A stretch of 64,000 nucleotides of DNA from Arcobacter sp. F155 (GTDB lineage Bacteria; Campylobacterota; Campylobacteria; Campylobacterales; Arcobacteraceae). The DNA lies in NCBI RefSeq assembly GCF_004116455.1, contig NZ_PDJU01000002.1, positions 248,001-312,000 on the forward strand. The letters run 5' to 3'. The notes under the pieces were generated by a model. That model worked only from the letters and a program-made list of their open reading frames with translations. It was not told the DNA's origin and searched no databases. The position numbers and the translations under genes are program-made. The stretch's first letter is position 1, and every line of letters starts with the position of its first letter. This document shows, piece after piece, positions 8,436 through 18,292 of this stretch.

Positions 8436-8512
8436 TGGTGGGTTCTCGGAGATTCGAACTCCGGACCACTCGGTTATGAGCCGAGTGCTCTGACCAACTG
8501 AGCTAAGAACCC
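8436..8512 (-). tRNA. tRNA with CAT anticodon (elongator Met or Ile2)
   Basis: Acceptor GGGTTCT pairs with AGAACCC, discriminator A, encoded CCA. The anticodon loop is CTCATAA on a CTCGG/CCGAG stem. A full 1-72 pair and the lack of three consecutive G-C pairs argue against the initiator. Elongator methionine versus lysidine-modified isoleucine cannot be settled by eye. Confidence 0.9.
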
Positions 8513-8540
8513 AACCACACTAATAAAAATCCATAATTAG

Positions 8541-8630
8541 TGGCGGACAAGGAGAGATTCGAACTCTCGGTCCCCGTAAAGAGACGCACCCTTAGCAGGG
8601 GTGTGGTTTCAGCCACTCACCCACTTGTCC
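8541..8630 (-). tRNA. tRNA-Ser(GCT)
   Basis: A 90-base class II tRNA with a long variable arm, anticodon loop CTGCTAA (anticodon GCT) on a CACCC/GGGTG stem, discriminator G and encoded CCA. Confidence 0.95.
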
Positions 8631-8687
8631 AACGAATTAGGAATGAGATTTTAATGAATATGTACTTAAAAACATCTTAATTTTAAA

Positions 8688-9383
8688 CTAAATGTTCTTT
8701 AAAATATTATTAACAACCTCTTTTGGGTTTTCAGACTTATAAATTGGTCTTCCAACTACGATAAAATCTACTAAGTTCTCTTTTGAAAAAGGAATATCAG
8801 CAACTCTTTTTTGATCACCTGCAGCTTCACCAAAAGGTCTAATCCCAGGACATAAAGTAATAAACTCATCAGAAGTATTCTTTTTAATATCTAAACTTTC
8901 AAAGGCAGAACATACAACACCATCTACACCAGACTCATATGTATCAACTGCTAGTTTAGTTGCTTTTGTTTCAATATCTTCATTATATACAGCTTTAAAC
9001 TCATCATTATCAAAAGAAGTAAGTGCTGTTACTGCTATAACAATAGGTTTATTTGGTATATCTTTAATTCTTTCCATTACTTCACTCATTGCTCTTTTAC
9101 CAGCACTTGCATGTACATTAAACATATCTACAAGACCAAAAGAAGCAATCTCTTGTGCAGCATCAGCCATAGTGTTAGGAATATCATAAAGTTTTAAATC
9201 TAAAAAGATTTTAAAGTTTGGGTTTATAGCTTTTAAATCTTCTAAAAAAGCTTTTCCATCTCTAATATAACTTCTAAATCCAACTTTTAACCAAACATCA
9301 TAATCTTTGATTTGTTCAACAAGTGCAAGATTCTCTTTTGCACTTGGTAAATCAAGAGAAATACATAATTTCATATCTCTCAT
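8688..9383 (-). CDS. pyrF: Orotidine-5'-phosphate decarboxylase
   Basis: Last step of UMP synthesis: decarboxylation of OMP. The 231-residue TIM barrel carries the catalytic DLKLYDI motif (D62, K64, D67), CPGIRP before the phosphate-binding loop, and VVGRPI near the C-terminus, the usual length for the bacterial short form. A start at the ATG three codons later (MKLCISLD) is equally plausible; neither has a clear ribosome-binding site, consistent with coupling to nusB, whose stop abuts the first ATG. It ends the kdsA-ribH-nusB-pyrF operon, a gene order also known in Campylobacter. Confidence 0.95.
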   Translation of the reverse strand: MRDMKLCISLDLPSAKENLALVEQIKDYDVWLKVGFRSYIRDGKAFLEDLKAINPNFKIFLDLKLYDIPNTMADAAQEIASFGLVDMFNVHASAGKRAMSEVMERIKDIPNKPIVIAVTALTSFDNDEFKAVYNEDIETKATKLAVDTYESGVDGVVCSAFESLDIKKNTSDEFITLCPGIRPFGEAAGDQKRVADIPFSKENLVDFIVVGRPIYKSENPKEVVNNILKNI

Positions 9384-9782
9384 TTATGATGCCTTGTTTA
9401 CTTTATCTAATACTCCATTTATAAACTTAGGAGCACCATCAGAAGCTAATTTTTTAGATAACTCAATTGCTTCATTAATAACGATTGCTTTATCTAGACC
9501 TTTAAATTTAATTTCATAAATTGCAAGTCTTAATATTGATTTTTCAACACTTCCAATATCTTTGATTCCACCTTGCTTTAAGTGTGAAACAATCTCTTCA
9601 CTGATATCTTCAATATTGTCAACTACACCATTAAATAAGTCTAGTGCAAAATCTTTTTGTTTGTTTCTAATTTTCTTATCTTCTAAAATCTCATCAATAA
9701 AAGTTACAATACCTTCATTTCCAAGATCATATGCATAAAGTAAACCTATTACTGATTCTCTCGCTTGTGTTCTAGTTGCCAA
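9384..9782 (-). CDS. nusB: Transcription antitermination factor NusB
   Basis: A 132-residue all-helical RNA-binding protein that, with NusE (S10), binds boxA RNA and promotes antitermination in rRNA operons. It begins ATRTQARESVIGLLYAYD and contains the typical LRLAIYEIKF and VINEAIELSKKLASDGAPKFINGVLDK segments; length is normal. The gene starts 1 bp after the ribH stop and abuts pyrF, so it is translated from the same message. Confidence 0.96.
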   Translation of the reverse strand: MATRTQARESVIGLLYAYDLGNEGIVTFIDEILEDKKIRNKQKDFALDLFNGVVDNIEDISEEIVSHLKQGGIKDIGSVEKSILRLAIYEIKFKGLDKAIVINEAIELSKKLASDGAPKFINGVLDKVNKAS

Positions 9783-9783
9783 A

Positions 9784-10254
9784 TTATTTCCCCATCTCTG
9801 AATAAAGGTCTAACATCTCAATGATTGTAGTCATAGCTTCTGCACCTTTGTTTCCAACTTTTGAACCAGCTCTTTCAATAGCTTGCTCAATTGTATCAGT
9901 TGTTAAAACACCATTTGATACAGGCTTACCATATTTTAAAGTAACTGTTGCAATACCTTTTGTAGCTTCAGCTGAAATGTAATCAAAGTGTGGAGTTGCT
10001 CCTCTAATTACTGCACCAACACAACAAACTGCGTCATACTTTCCAGTCTCTAAAGCTTTTTCTAAAGCAAATGGAATTTCAAAAGCACCAGGAACTAGAA
10101 TTAAATCTAAGTTCTCTTCATTTCCACCATGTCTTACGAATGCATCTTTTGCACCTTCAACTAATCTATCTGTAATAATATGATTAAATCTTCCATTGAT
10201 AATAGCAACTTTTTCGTTACCATTTAATCTCATTTTTCCTTCAATAATCTTCAT
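9784..10254 (-). CDS. ribH: 6,7-dimethyl-8-ribityllumazine synthase
   Basis: Condenses 5-amino-6-ribitylaminouracil with 3,4-dihydroxybutanone phosphate, the penultimate step of riboflavin synthesis, in a cytoplasmic 60-mer or pentamer. The 156 residues include PGAFEIP (55-61) and RGATPHFDY (84-92) with catalytic H89, and the C-terminal GNKGAEAM helix. Length is typical. It lies 51 bp downstream of kdsA and directly before nusB. Confidence 0.97.
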   Translation of the reverse strand: MKIIEGKMRLNGNEKVAIINGRFNHIITDRLVEGAKDAFVRHGGNEENLDLILVPGAFEIPFALEKALETGKYDAVCCVGAVIRGATPHFDYISAEATKGIATVTLKYGKPVSNGVLTTDTIEQAIERAGSKVGNKGAEAMTTIIEMLDLYSEMGK

Positions 10255-10305
10255 AAAATTTCTCCAAATTTTTTCTAATATTTAGCCATTATATCTAAAA
10301 AAATA

Positions 10306-11106
10306 TTAAAGGCTTTGAAGCGCTTCTTTAATAGCAAATATCTCATCAATTGTTTTATATAACTTATCAACTTGTAGCATGTTTGGACCATCACTTTTTG
10401 CAGACTTAGGGTCCGTATGTGTTTCAAAGAAGAAACCATCAACACCAACACTAGCTGCTGCTCTTGCCATATAAGGAACATACTCAGAGTTACCACCAGT
10501 TGTTCCACCAGTACTTGGTATTTGAACAGAGTGTGTAGCATCAAAAATCACAGGAGCATACTCTCTCATAAGAATTAAGTTTCTCATATCTACAACTAAT
10601 GCACCATAACCAAAAGTGTTTCCTCTTTCACAAAGCCAAACACCTTTCTCTTGAGAGTTAATATAATTTACCTCATCAACACCTCTTGTTTGAAGTACTT
10701 TTTCTACAGGATGTTTCATAGCATCTGCTGCTAAAAACTGTCCTTTTTTGATATTAATTTTACAATTAGTTTTTGCTGCTTCCACAAGTAAATCTGTTTG
10801 TCTACATAAAAATGCAGGAATTTGTAATATATCTAAAACCTCACTTGCAGGTTTTGCTTGATATGACTCATGAATATCACTTACAAGCTTATATCCAAAC
10901 TGCTCTTTTATCTCTTGAAATAGTTTTAATCCCTCTTCTAAACCTGGTCCTCTATATGAGTTTAAACTTGTTCTATTTGCTTTATCAAAAGAGGCTTTAA
11001 AATAAAAGTCTACTCTTTTGTCTTCACTTAATGGTTTTAGTTTTTCTGCAATTTTAAATACTGTATCTCTATCTTCTAAAACACATGGTCCTGTTAATAC
11101 TGTCAT
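10306..11106 (-). CDS. kdsA: KDO-8-phosphate synthase
   Basis: Joins phosphoenolpyruvate and arabinose 5-phosphate to make 3-deoxy-D-manno-octulosonate 8-phosphate, the precursor of the lipopolysaccharide inner core. The 266-residue TIM barrel starts with GPCVLEDRD and has FKASFDKANRTS, GLKLF, KKGQFLAAD, CERGNTFGYGALVVDMRNL and FDATHSVQ, all hallmarks of the enzyme. Residues around the metal site (H near 200, FFETHTDP, DGPNML) are present. The start lies 1 bp beyond the stop of the potassium-channel gene, implying co-transcription. Confidence 0.97.
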   Translation of the reverse strand: MTVLTGPCVLEDRDTVFKIAEKLKPLSEDKRVDFYFKASFDKANRTSLNSYRGPGLEEGLKLFQEIKEQFGYKLVSDIHESYQAKPASEVLDILQIPAFLCRQTDLLVEAAKTNCKINIKKGQFLAADAMKHPVEKVLQTRGVDEVNYINSQEKGVWLCERGNTFGYGALVVDMRNLILMREYAPVIFDATHSVQIPSTGGTTGGNSEYVPYMARAAASVGVDGFFFETHTDPKSAKSDGPNMLQVDKLYKTIDEIFAIKEALQSL

Positions 11107-11107
11107 G

Positions 11108-12793
11108 TTAATCCTTTTTAAAAATCGTACTTTTTTCTTTTCCTGTTAAGGCATAATGAAATTCATATATATTTTGACAAATATACTCTATATCACTTTG
11201 AGCATTTTCATCACATGCAAATAGTATTGCATCATTCTTTTGTATCTTCTCTTCTAAACTTGGTAATAAAATGTATTCCTCACCTCTTTGAAGTAAAAGT
11301 GGTATTATATTATTTTCTTTATCTCTATTATATAAAGACCTAGTAAATAGTTTTAAAGTTATCTCTTCTTTTTTATCTATTGCCTCGTAAATCATAAAGG
11401 CATTTTTCTTATCTATTGTTATCTCTTTTAATAAAGGGAATTCATCAATCTTAGAGCTTAAATCCCTAACTAAACTTGATGCCCACTTATCATCCTCTTT
11501 TGACATGAGTCTTATAAACTTATCAGAAAGTGGATTTATTAAAGCATTTGTAGTTTTATTGATTAAAATTCTTGATGGCATAAAAATATGGTCTATCTTT
11601 GCACTTTTAAAAATAGAGAAATCTTCCATCTCATTTTCTCTAGCAATTGTCATAATCTTTGGATTCAACTTTTTAGCAGTTGCTAAAACTGAAAGGTTAG
11701 TAGTATCATCATTTGTTGCAGAGATAATGGCAACAGCATCTTCTATTCCTACTTCTTGTAATAAGTCTTTATCATCTGCATTTCCATAAGTTATATGCAT
11801 AAAATCATCACTTGTAAAACTTCGACCTTTACCTCTATCTATCTCTACAAATTGAGCTTCTATATTATAATACTTCAATCTTTTGTAGATATGTTGTCCC
11901 ATTCTTCCATATCCACAAATTATATATTTACCCTTTGGAAAAAGAGGAAGACTTGCATTTAAATCCTCCATTCTATAAATCCATTTTTCAAGCTTTAAAA
12001 GGTTTGGAGCAGTTAAAGCCATAGATATTTCACTAGAGATTATAGAAAAAGGATTTGCAACAATCTCTACATCTAAATCTTTTAGATTATCAGAATGATT
12101 TTTTGTAGTAGATTTAACAACAAGCTTTACATATGGGTTTAAAAGTTTAGAAGTAAGAGCAATTCTTAAATTTAATGAGTCATCTTCAAATAAAGAGACT
12201 AAACCTTTACAATACTTACTTTTTATTCCTGCATATTCAATTGCCCATGCACTATGGGCATCCGCAACCAAAACAGGAACTGTAGGAGTAAAGTTTTCTA
12301 AGATAGCCTCATTTGCTTTTGTTTCATCTTTTTCAATAATTACAGCTCTAATACCTTGTTCAATAGCTCTATTTACAATCTCATTTGTAATTTGGTTATA
12401 TCCTAAGATAATAATAAACTTTTCTTTTATTGATTCTACTTGTCTTTTAAACTTTGTTCTTTTTATTTCTCTAATAAATAGTTTATCTTGAAGTAAAGAC
12501 ACTAAAGTACCAACAGCATAAAACCAACCTAAAACTGTAATATATATTGAAGCACTTACCCATATTCTTTGAGCATAAGTAAACTCATAAGGAGTTTCAC
12601 CAAAACCAATAGTTGTAGCAGTATAAGTCACAAAATAAAAAGCATCAAAGATAGTCATATGATAAGGGTTGCCATTATTATCAACCCCATCAATAATCAA
12701 TAAACCAGTAATAGCAATTGTATATGTAATAATTAAAACCAAAAATGGTTTTCTCATTCTTTGTAAGACTATAAATAGTGAACTATTTTTCAA
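11108..12793 (-). CDS. Potassium channel with two RCK domains
   Basis: A 561-residue Kch/TrkA-like channel. Two membrane helices (about 16-34 and 78-100) flank a pore loop with selectivity filter TIGFGE (61-66). Two Rossmann-type RCK/TrkA-N domains follow, with nucleotide-binding starts IIILGYNQ (about 130) and YIICGYGRMGQHIY (about 290), then a TrkA-C-like tail. It should form a tetrameric K+-selective inner-membrane channel gated by nucleotide or ions. It lies between DUF6394 and kdsA in one long transcript; kdsA starts 1 bp past its stop. Confidence 0.9.
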   Translation of the reverse strand: MKNSSLFIVLQRMRKPFLVLIITYTIAITGLLIIDGVDNNGNPYHMTIFDAFYFVTYTATTIGFGETPYEFTYAQRIWVSASIYITVLGWFYAVGTLVSLLQDKLFIREIKRTKFKRQVESIKEKFIIILGYNQITNEIVNRAIEQGIRAVIIEKDETKANEAILENFTPTVPVLVADAHSAWAIEYAGIKSKYCKGLVSLFEDDSLNLRIALTSKLLNPYVKLVVKSTTKNHSDNLKDLDVEIVANPFSIISSEISMALTAPNLLKLEKWIYRMEDLNASLPLFPKGKYIICGYGRMGQHIYKRLKYYNIEAQFVEIDRGKGRSFTSDDFMHITYGNADDKDLLQEVGIEDAVAIISATNDDTTNLSVLATAKKLNPKIMTIARENEMEDFSIFKSAKIDHIFMPSRILINKTTNALINPLSDKFIRLMSKEDDKWASSLVRDLSSKIDEFPLLKEITIDKKNAFMIYEAIDKKEEITLKLFTRSLYNRDKENNIIPLLLQRGEEYILLPSLEEKIQKNDAILFACDENAQSDIEYICQNIYEFHYALTGKEKSTIFKKD

Positions 12794-12812
12794 AACTGCT
12801 CTTTAGTTTTAT

Positions 12813-13190
12813 TTATCTTTTTGACTTTAATGTATCGCCAATATAAAGTGCTACAGAAACAAGGTTTGCTAATAATGCTCCACCTGAAAGTGAAATAATA
12901 ACACTTGTAACTTCTTGGTCAATTGTATATGCATATGCTGCTATTGCCCAAACTGTTGCTGCTGCAATAAGTTGAATATCTGCAACTAAAGATGTTGCTA
13001 ATAATACAGAACCCATTTGAGTCTTATCCCCAAGCTTTAATGTTGTAGCAATTAAGTTTACAATAATTGCTGCCATAAGTTCATATTTACTATGAGATAC
13101 TAACGAGTCCATATCCCCGTAAAAAAAACCAAAGTTTAATGTCATAGCTAAAATAATAAAAAAGCCTGAAATAACCTTATCTAGATTCAT
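12813..13190 (-). CDS. DUF6394-like four-helix membrane protein
   Basis: A 125-residue protein with four predicted membrane helices and little else, resembling DUF6394 proteins that I associate with Campylobacterota. The start at 13190 is chosen because GGAGG lies 9 bp upstream; an ATG at 13199 touches that site. The chosen start overlaps the end of the upstream glutamate-synthase-like gene by 14 bp, so translation is coupled. Membership of an operon with a K+ channel hints at membrane potential or ion homeostasis, but no function can be assigned. Confidence 0.75.
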   Translation of the reverse strand: MNLDKVISGFFIILAMTLNFGFFYGDMDSLVSHSKYELMAAIIVNLIATTLKLGDKTQMGSVLLATSLVADIQLIAAATVWAIAAYAYTIDQEVTSVIISLSGGALLANLVSVALYIGDTLKSKR

Positions 13191-14928
13191 GATATTCATC
13201 CTCCATATCTTTACCAATATCTAATATTCTACCAAATACATCATCAATATTATCATGTACTTTTGAGTTTCTATCTAAGAACATGATTTTATGTTTATTT
13301 AGTTCATTAATATTTTTTAATCCCATAACAGCAAGTAAGCCTCTTACACTTTTTAGTAAGTTCTTATGATAATCCCTTACTTTTTTTGCTTGTTTATGTA
13401 CAAAATATTTTTTTCTTTTCTCTTTATTTTGAGTTGCAAGTCCAACAGGACAATCATGCCCAGTAGTTCCAGAACAGTATCTAGCACGGATACAACCTGC
13501 ACTCATCATAAATCCTCTAGCAATTTGTACAAAATCAGCACCTAAAGCCATGATTACAATGATATCATCAGGAGTTAGAAGTTTTCCACTAGCTACTAAT
13601 TTTACTTGCTTTCTTACGCCATACTCTTCTAAAACTTTATTTACTAAATAAATAGAGTCTCTAATATTAAGACCTATTCTTTCCATCATCTCAATTGGAG
13701 CTGTGGCACTTCCTCCACTTCCCCCATCAATAGAGATATAATCAGGGTAAGCACTATTTCCTTCTTCTATTCTTTTTTTAATCTCTTTTGCATAAGGAAC
13801 AATATTCTCATAATCAGAAATAACTATTTTAATACCAACTGGCTTATCTGATAACTCTTGCATTTGACCTATAAAATCAAATAGTTCTTCAATACTATTT
13901 GCATAAGGAAATCTATTTGGAGAGAATAAATCTTTATGTGCTTCTACATTTCTATAATAAGCAATTGCTGGGCTAACTTTTTCAGCAATAAGTTTTCCAC
14001 CTGTTTGTTTTGCACCTTGAGCTATTTTTAGCTCAGTCATCTTACAAAACCTCATAACTTTTTGGTATCTTTCTGGGTCAAACTTACCATCTTTTGTTCT
14101 AACAGAATAAAGTCCTGAACTTACTTGTAAAATAATATCAGGCATATCTTCTGGAACTTCTTCAGGGAAAAACTCTAAAGGAGCATTCCAGTTTGGTCTA
14201 TGGAAAACTTGTGTTCTTGCATCAAAAACATATGTTTCTGCTTCAGGATTGTCTTTAAATACTAATTTTCTATATGCATCTGCTGCTAAAGCACCATTAA
14301 ATAGTTTTAAAACAGCGGTTTTAACTTTCTTCTGAAAAGCTGTACCATTTACTATTTCCATATACTTTTCATCATAGTTTTGATGTGTTACAAAAAAGTT
14401 TGATGTAAGTCCACCCTCACCTGAGTTTATAGGGAAATCTCCCATAAAAGAACCTCTAACAAAAGCTCTTGTTCCCTCAGGAGAAATAGAACCATCACTC
14501 ATAGCTGATCTTGCAATAATCGATTTTGCAGTATATGGTTTTTTTCTATTAGTTCCAAATGTTACAGAGAAGTCTGTATCAACTTCATCTTCATTTAAAA
14601 CAATCGTTGCATGTCTTAACATAAACTTTGGTTTAGGCAAAGGCTGAGAAGGAGAAAAAGAAGCATAATTAGGTAAGTCCCTAGAAGCTTTATATACCCA
14701 ATCCAACTTATCTTTTGATTCATAAAACTTTTCATCACCAAAATATTGTCTAAAAGGCTCTCTAGCCTCTTCTAAAACATATCTTAATCTTCCAATAATT
14801 GGGTAGTTAACCAACAGTTGATGATCCCTTTGTACATATTTATCATGTACATACCAAGCTAAAATAATAACTAATATAACTAGAATTATGATTTCAATAT
14901 ATAGAAAAAATTCATTTAGTATATCCAT
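13177..14928 (-). CDS. Membrane-anchored FMN glutamate-synthase-like protein
   Basis: A 583-residue protein: one N-terminal membrane helix (about 7-27), then the FMN/Fe-S synthase barrel of glutamate synthase. DYISIDGGSGGSATAP is the FMN-binding region, and CIRARYCSGTTGHDCP supplies three cysteines for a 3Fe-4S cluster. The glutaminase domain and C-terminal beta-helix of full GltB are missing, as is usual for this stand-alone family, whose physiological reaction is unsettled. It heads the operon running through DUF6394, the K+ channel and kdsA. Confidence 0.88.
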   Translation of the reverse strand: MDILNEFFLYIEIIILVILVIILAWYVHDKYVQRDHQLLVNYPIIGRLRYVLEEAREPFRQYFGDEKFYESKDKLDWVYKASRDLPNYASFSPSQPLPKPKFMLRHATIVLNEDEVDTDFSVTFGTNRKKPYTAKSIIARSAMSDGSISPEGTRAFVRGSFMGDFPINSGEGGLTSNFFVTHQNYDEKYMEIVNGTAFQKKVKTAVLKLFNGALAADAYRKLVFKDNPEAETYVFDARTQVFHRPNWNAPLEFFPEEVPEDMPDIILQVSSGLYSVRTKDGKFDPERYQKVMRFCKMTELKIAQGAKQTGGKLIAEKVSPAIAYYRNVEAHKDLFSPNRFPYANSIEELFDFIGQMQELSDKPVGIKIVISDYENIVPYAKEIKKRIEEGNSAYPDYISIDGGSGGSATAPIEMMERIGLNIRDSIYLVNKVLEEYGVRKQVKLVASGKLLTPDDIIVIMALGADFVQIARGFMMSAGCIRARYCSGTTGHDCPVGLATQNKEKRKKYFVHKQAKKVRDYHKNLLKSVRGLLAVMGLKNINELNKHKIMFLDRNSKVHDNIDDVFGRILDIGKDMEDEYHESR

Positions 14929-14929
14929 A

Positions 14930-15814
14930 CTAATCCTTTTTTGAAGAGACTAAAACGCCACTAAATACGATTAAAATTATACCTAATATTATCCAAATAC
15001 CAGGGAAACTATCACCTAAAAGAAGTCCTATTAAAATACTAAAGGCGATGTTTGCATAAGATATTGTACCAATTATTCCAGCTTTTGCAACTGAATAGGC
15101 TTTTGTCATATAAACTTGTGCTAAAGTAGAAACTAATCCTAATAAAACAATATAAAGCCAATCATCAGTTTGAGGCATTACAAACTTACCAAAGATATAA
15201 TCATACTTTTCATTTACATAAAATTCAGAAATTCCCATTAAAATAACTGGTCCTATTGTTCCAATTAACATAAATGATAAAACAATAGTTCTACTATCAT
15301 AATATTTTCTAAGTTCTCTAATTGAAGTATATGCTAAAGCAGCACCAACTCCTGATAAAATTCCTAACCAATCTGTTTTGTCTAAACTACTTCCATCAAA
15401 ACCTGTAATAAATAAAATTCCAATAAAACCTATAAATACACCAAGCCATCCTCTAAAAGCTAATCTTTCCTTCACAAAAATAAATGCAAAGATAGCTGTA
15501 AATATTGTAGATGTTTTTGAAAAAGTCATAGCTTCACCAAGTGGAATATTTGCAATATTATAAAAGAAAAATAGTAAAGCAGAAAAACCAACAGCACCTC
15601 TAAAAAATAAAAGAAAAGGTTTTCCACCCTTTTGATCCAGAGGTTTTTTATATATAGAAATAAGTATTAAAATTACTCCAAATACATTTCTAAAAAATAC
15701 AACTTCTATTGAAGTCATTGAATCACTTAACTCTTTTGCAAATGCGCCCATACAAGCGAACATAAAAGAAGCGAAAAGCATATACTTAATTCCCAAAGAG
15801 ACATTATTTGTCAT
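14930..15814 (-). CDS. EamA-family (DMT) transporter
   Basis: A 294-residue inner-membrane protein with about ten hydrophobic helices arranged as two EamA repeats (about 8-140 and 150-290). The conserved early segment reads MTSIEVVFFRNVFGVIL and the end of the first repeat FTAIFAFIFVKERLAFRGWLG. Members export or import metabolites such as amino acids, nucleosides or S-adenosylmethionine; the substrate cannot be read. The gene ends 1 bp before the glutamate-synthase-like gene and so may head that operon; murA diverges on the other side. Confidence 0.9.
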   Translation of the reverse strand: MTNNVSLGIKYMLFASFMFACMGAFAKELSDSMTSIEVVFFRNVFGVILILISIYKKPLDQKGGKPFLLFFRGAVGFSALLFFFYNIANIPLGEAMTFSKTSTIFTAIFAFIFVKERLAFRGWLGVFIGFIGILFITGFDGSSLDKTDWLGILSGVGAALAYTSIRELRKYYDSRTIVLSFMLIGTIGPVILMGISEFYVNEKYDYIFGKFVMPQTDDWLYIVLLGLVSTLAQVYMTKAYSVAKAGIIGTISYANIAFSILIGLLLGDSFPGIWIILGIILIVFSGVLVSSKKD

Positions 15815-15904
15815 TTAGTATCCTCTATTAAAAAGCGAATTTTATTAACTTTTAGATAAAATATCAACATTTACATAAATATCGAAGACTTTATTAGGAA
15901 ACAA

Positions 15905-17170
15905 ATGGAATATTTAAAAATTATCGGTCAAAATCCTCTTCAAGGTGAAGTAAATATCTCAGGTGCAAAAAATGCAGCTTTACCTCTAATCGCATCAACA
16001 ATCTTAGCTAAAAATGAAGTAAATATATGCAATATGCCAGATGTTGTTGATATTAATACACTTTTAAAACTTATTGATAAACTTGGTGGAAGTTTTGTAA
16101 AAACAGATGAATGTATCAAAATTGATACTTCAAAACTACATAACACAACTGCAACTTATGATATCGTTAAAACAATGAGAGCTTCAATCTTAGTTTTAGG
16201 TCCTATCTTAGCTAGATTTGGTCATTGTGAAGTTTCACTTCCAGGTGGTTGTGCTATTGGTCAAAGACCTGTTGATTTACACTTAAAAGCATTAGAAGCT
16301 ATGGGTGCAAATATTGAAATCAAACACGGATATATTGAAGCAACTGCTCCAAAAGGACTTAAAGGAGCTAAAATTGTATTTGATAAAGTAACTGTTGGTG
16401 GAACAGAAAATACAGTTATGGCAGCAGCTTTAGCAGATGGTATTACTACAATTATTAATGCAGCAAAAGAGCCAGAAGTTGTTCAACTTTGTGAAGTTAT
16501 TGCAAATGCTGGTGTTAAGATTGAAGGAATTGGAACTTCAAAACTTGTAATTCATGGTACAAATAAAGAGTTACTAGAGTTTAAAGACTTTGATGTTATC
16601 CCAGATAGAATTGAAGCAGGAACATATATGTGTGCTGCTGCTATTTCTAACACTAAATTAAAAATTAACAAAGTAATTCCGTTACATCTTGAAGCTGTTA
16701 TTTCAAAACTAGAAGAGATGAATTTTGAAATTATTCAAGATGAAACTTCTGTTACAGTTATGCCAACAGATGAAATCAAACCTGTAAATATTGTAACTAC
16801 AGAATATCCAGGTTTCCCTACTGATATGCAAGCACAATTCATGGCACTTGCAACTCAAGCAAATGGAACAAGTACTATTGATGAAAGACTATTTGAAAAT
16901 AGATTTATGCACGTTAGTGAACTTCTAAGACTTGGTGCAGATATTCATCTAAATGGAAATATTGCAACAATCAATGGACAAGCTGGACAATTAAATGGTA
17001 CAGATGTTATGGCTACTGATTTAAGAGCTTCATCGGCATTAGTATTATGTGCATTAGTTGCTAAGGGAGAAACTTCAATTCATAGAATCTATCACCTTGA
17101 TAGAGGATATGAAGATTTAGAAGGGAAACTTAGTAAAATAGGTGCTACAGTTAGTAGACACAAAGAGTAG
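15905..17170 (+). CDS. murA: UDP-GlcNAc enolpyruvyl transferase
   Basis: First committed step of peptidoglycan synthesis: transfer of enolpyruvate from PEP to UDP-N-acetylglucosamine. The 421 residues include [12 protein letters not shown] with K22, the catalytic loop [14 protein letters not shown] with C116 (the fosfomycin target), [10 protein letters not shown] and [12 protein letters not shown], and end at normal length. Presence of cysteine rather than aspartate at 116 predicts fosfomycin sensitivity at the target level. Two genes of unknown role follow at short spacing. Confidence 0.98.
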   Translation: MEYLKIIGQNPLQGEVNISGAKNAALPLIASTILAKNEVNICNMPDVVDINTLLKLIDKLGGSFVKTDECIKIDTSKLHNTTATYDIVKTMRASILVLGPILARFGHCEVSLPGGCAIGQRPVDLHLKALEAMGANIEIKHGYIEATAPKGLKGAKIVFDKVTVGGTENTVMAAALADGITTIINAAKEPEVVQLCEVIANAGVKIEGIGTSKLVIHGTNKELLEFKDFDVIPDRIEAGTYMCAAAISNTKLKINKVIPLHLEAVISKLEEMNFEIIQDETSVTVMPTDEIKPVNIVTTEYPGFPTDMQAQFMALATQANGTSTIDERLFENRFMHVSELLRLGADIHLNGNIATINGQAGQLNGTDVMATDLRASSALVLCALVAKGETSIHRIYHLDRGYEDLEGKLSKIGATVSRHKE

Positions 17171-17185
17171 TCACAAGGTTTAAAA

Positions 17186-18283
17186 ATGACACTAGAATTA
17201 GCAATATTTAGATTTGATGCCAAATCTGATTATTTACCCTATTACAAAAAGCATTTTATAAAAATAAAAGAGCAAAAAACTTTACTAGATATCTTTAATG
17301 AAATAAATGAAGATGAGCCTTTTGATTATGAAGCTTGCGAAAACTTTGGTCTTGTAGTAAATAAAAAATACACAACACTTGAAGTTAGTATACAAAAACT
17401 TGTTGAAACTTTTGGAAAAGATTTAACAATTGAGCCTTTATCAATTAGAAGAGCTAACAAAGACTTTATCATTGACGAAAGTGACTTCACTGAAAAGCTT
17501 GATATTCTTAAAGAGTTTATAAATGAAGAAGAAAGAACAGAGTATTTAAATAATAAATTATACTTTTATGCTTCAAATACTCTAAACTTTCAATATGATT
17601 ATATTGGTGATGCAATCATTTTACTTGCTCACAAACTTATTGAAAAAAATCCAAACAACAAACAAAAGATTCTTGAAGCACTTGAAAATCAAGATTACTC
17701 AGTTGAGTACCATACAAGCTTAGAAAATAGCTTACTAGAGTTTGATGAAACAATTGAAGAAAAAATCAATCAAATAAAAAATGAGTTAGGACTTATAAAA
17801 AATATTGAAGAACAAAACTTTTGTTTAGACAAATCTTCAAGTGTAAAGTTTCATAATTATGATTTCAACTCTGTTATAAAACATGATTTCCACGACTTTA
17901 ACCTTGCTTACTATTATGGTAAAAATAAAGACACTGAAGTTGAAAAATTTTTAGAAAAACTAAATGCAAAAGTGATAAAACTTGAAAATGAAAGTATAGA
18001 TTTAAACCTTGAAACTTTCCATATCAATCAAAATCTTACTATAAAACTTGCTGCAACTATAATGCTTGAAGCTTTTGATGCAGGAGCTGATTTACTAATT
18101 GTTGATAGCGTTGAAGTATTTAAACTATTTGATACAAATAGAGCAAGTCTAAGTAAAGCTGTTGGAAGAGAAGTAATTATTCCAGTACTTCATAAAAGTG
18201 AGCTTTTCAATTTAAGTTTTAATGAACATGAAAAAATTAAAAAAGATTTAACAAAACATGAAATTGATCCAGAGATAATATAA
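17186..18283 (+). CDS. DUF5644-like protein with HdrB-type C-terminus
   Basis: A 365-residue soluble protein. The N-terminal 100 residues (ELAIFRFDAKSDYLPYYKKH, TLLDIFNEIN, TLEVSIQKLVETFG) look like a beta-grasp ferredoxin-type domain, and the last 110 (LAYYYGKN, AATIMLEAFDAGADLLIVDS, IIPVLHKSELF) resemble the CCG domain of heterodisulfide-reductase B subunits without its cysteines. I associate this architecture with Campylobacterota proteins of unknown function. It starts 15 bp after murA, and the HNH protein gene follows 9 bp later. An ancestral redox fold that lost its clusters is my inference. Confidence 0.65.
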   Translation: MTLELAIFRFDAKSDYLPYYKKHFIKIKEQKTLLDIFNEINEDEPFDYEACENFGLVVNKKYTTLEVSIQKLVETFGKDLTIEPLSIRRANKDFIIDESDFTEKLDILKEFINEEERTEYLNNKLYFYASNTLNFQYDYIGDAIILLAHKLIEKNPNNKQKILEALENQDYSVEYHTSLENSLLEFDETIEEKINQIKNELGLIKNIEEQNFCLDKSSSVKFHNYDFNSVIKHDFHDFNLAYYYGKNKDTEVEKFLEKLNAKVIKLENESIDLNLETFHINQNLTIKLAATIMLEAFDAGADLLIVDSVEVFKLFDTNRASLSKAVGREVIIPVLHKSELFNLSFNEHEKIKKDLTKHEIDPEII

Positions 18284-18292
18284 AGAGTAAAA

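Noticed and set aside
10275-10544. Open frame overlapping kdsA on the same strand
   Set aside because: It lies out of frame within a well-supported enzyme gene and its translation has low complexity; a shadow frame.
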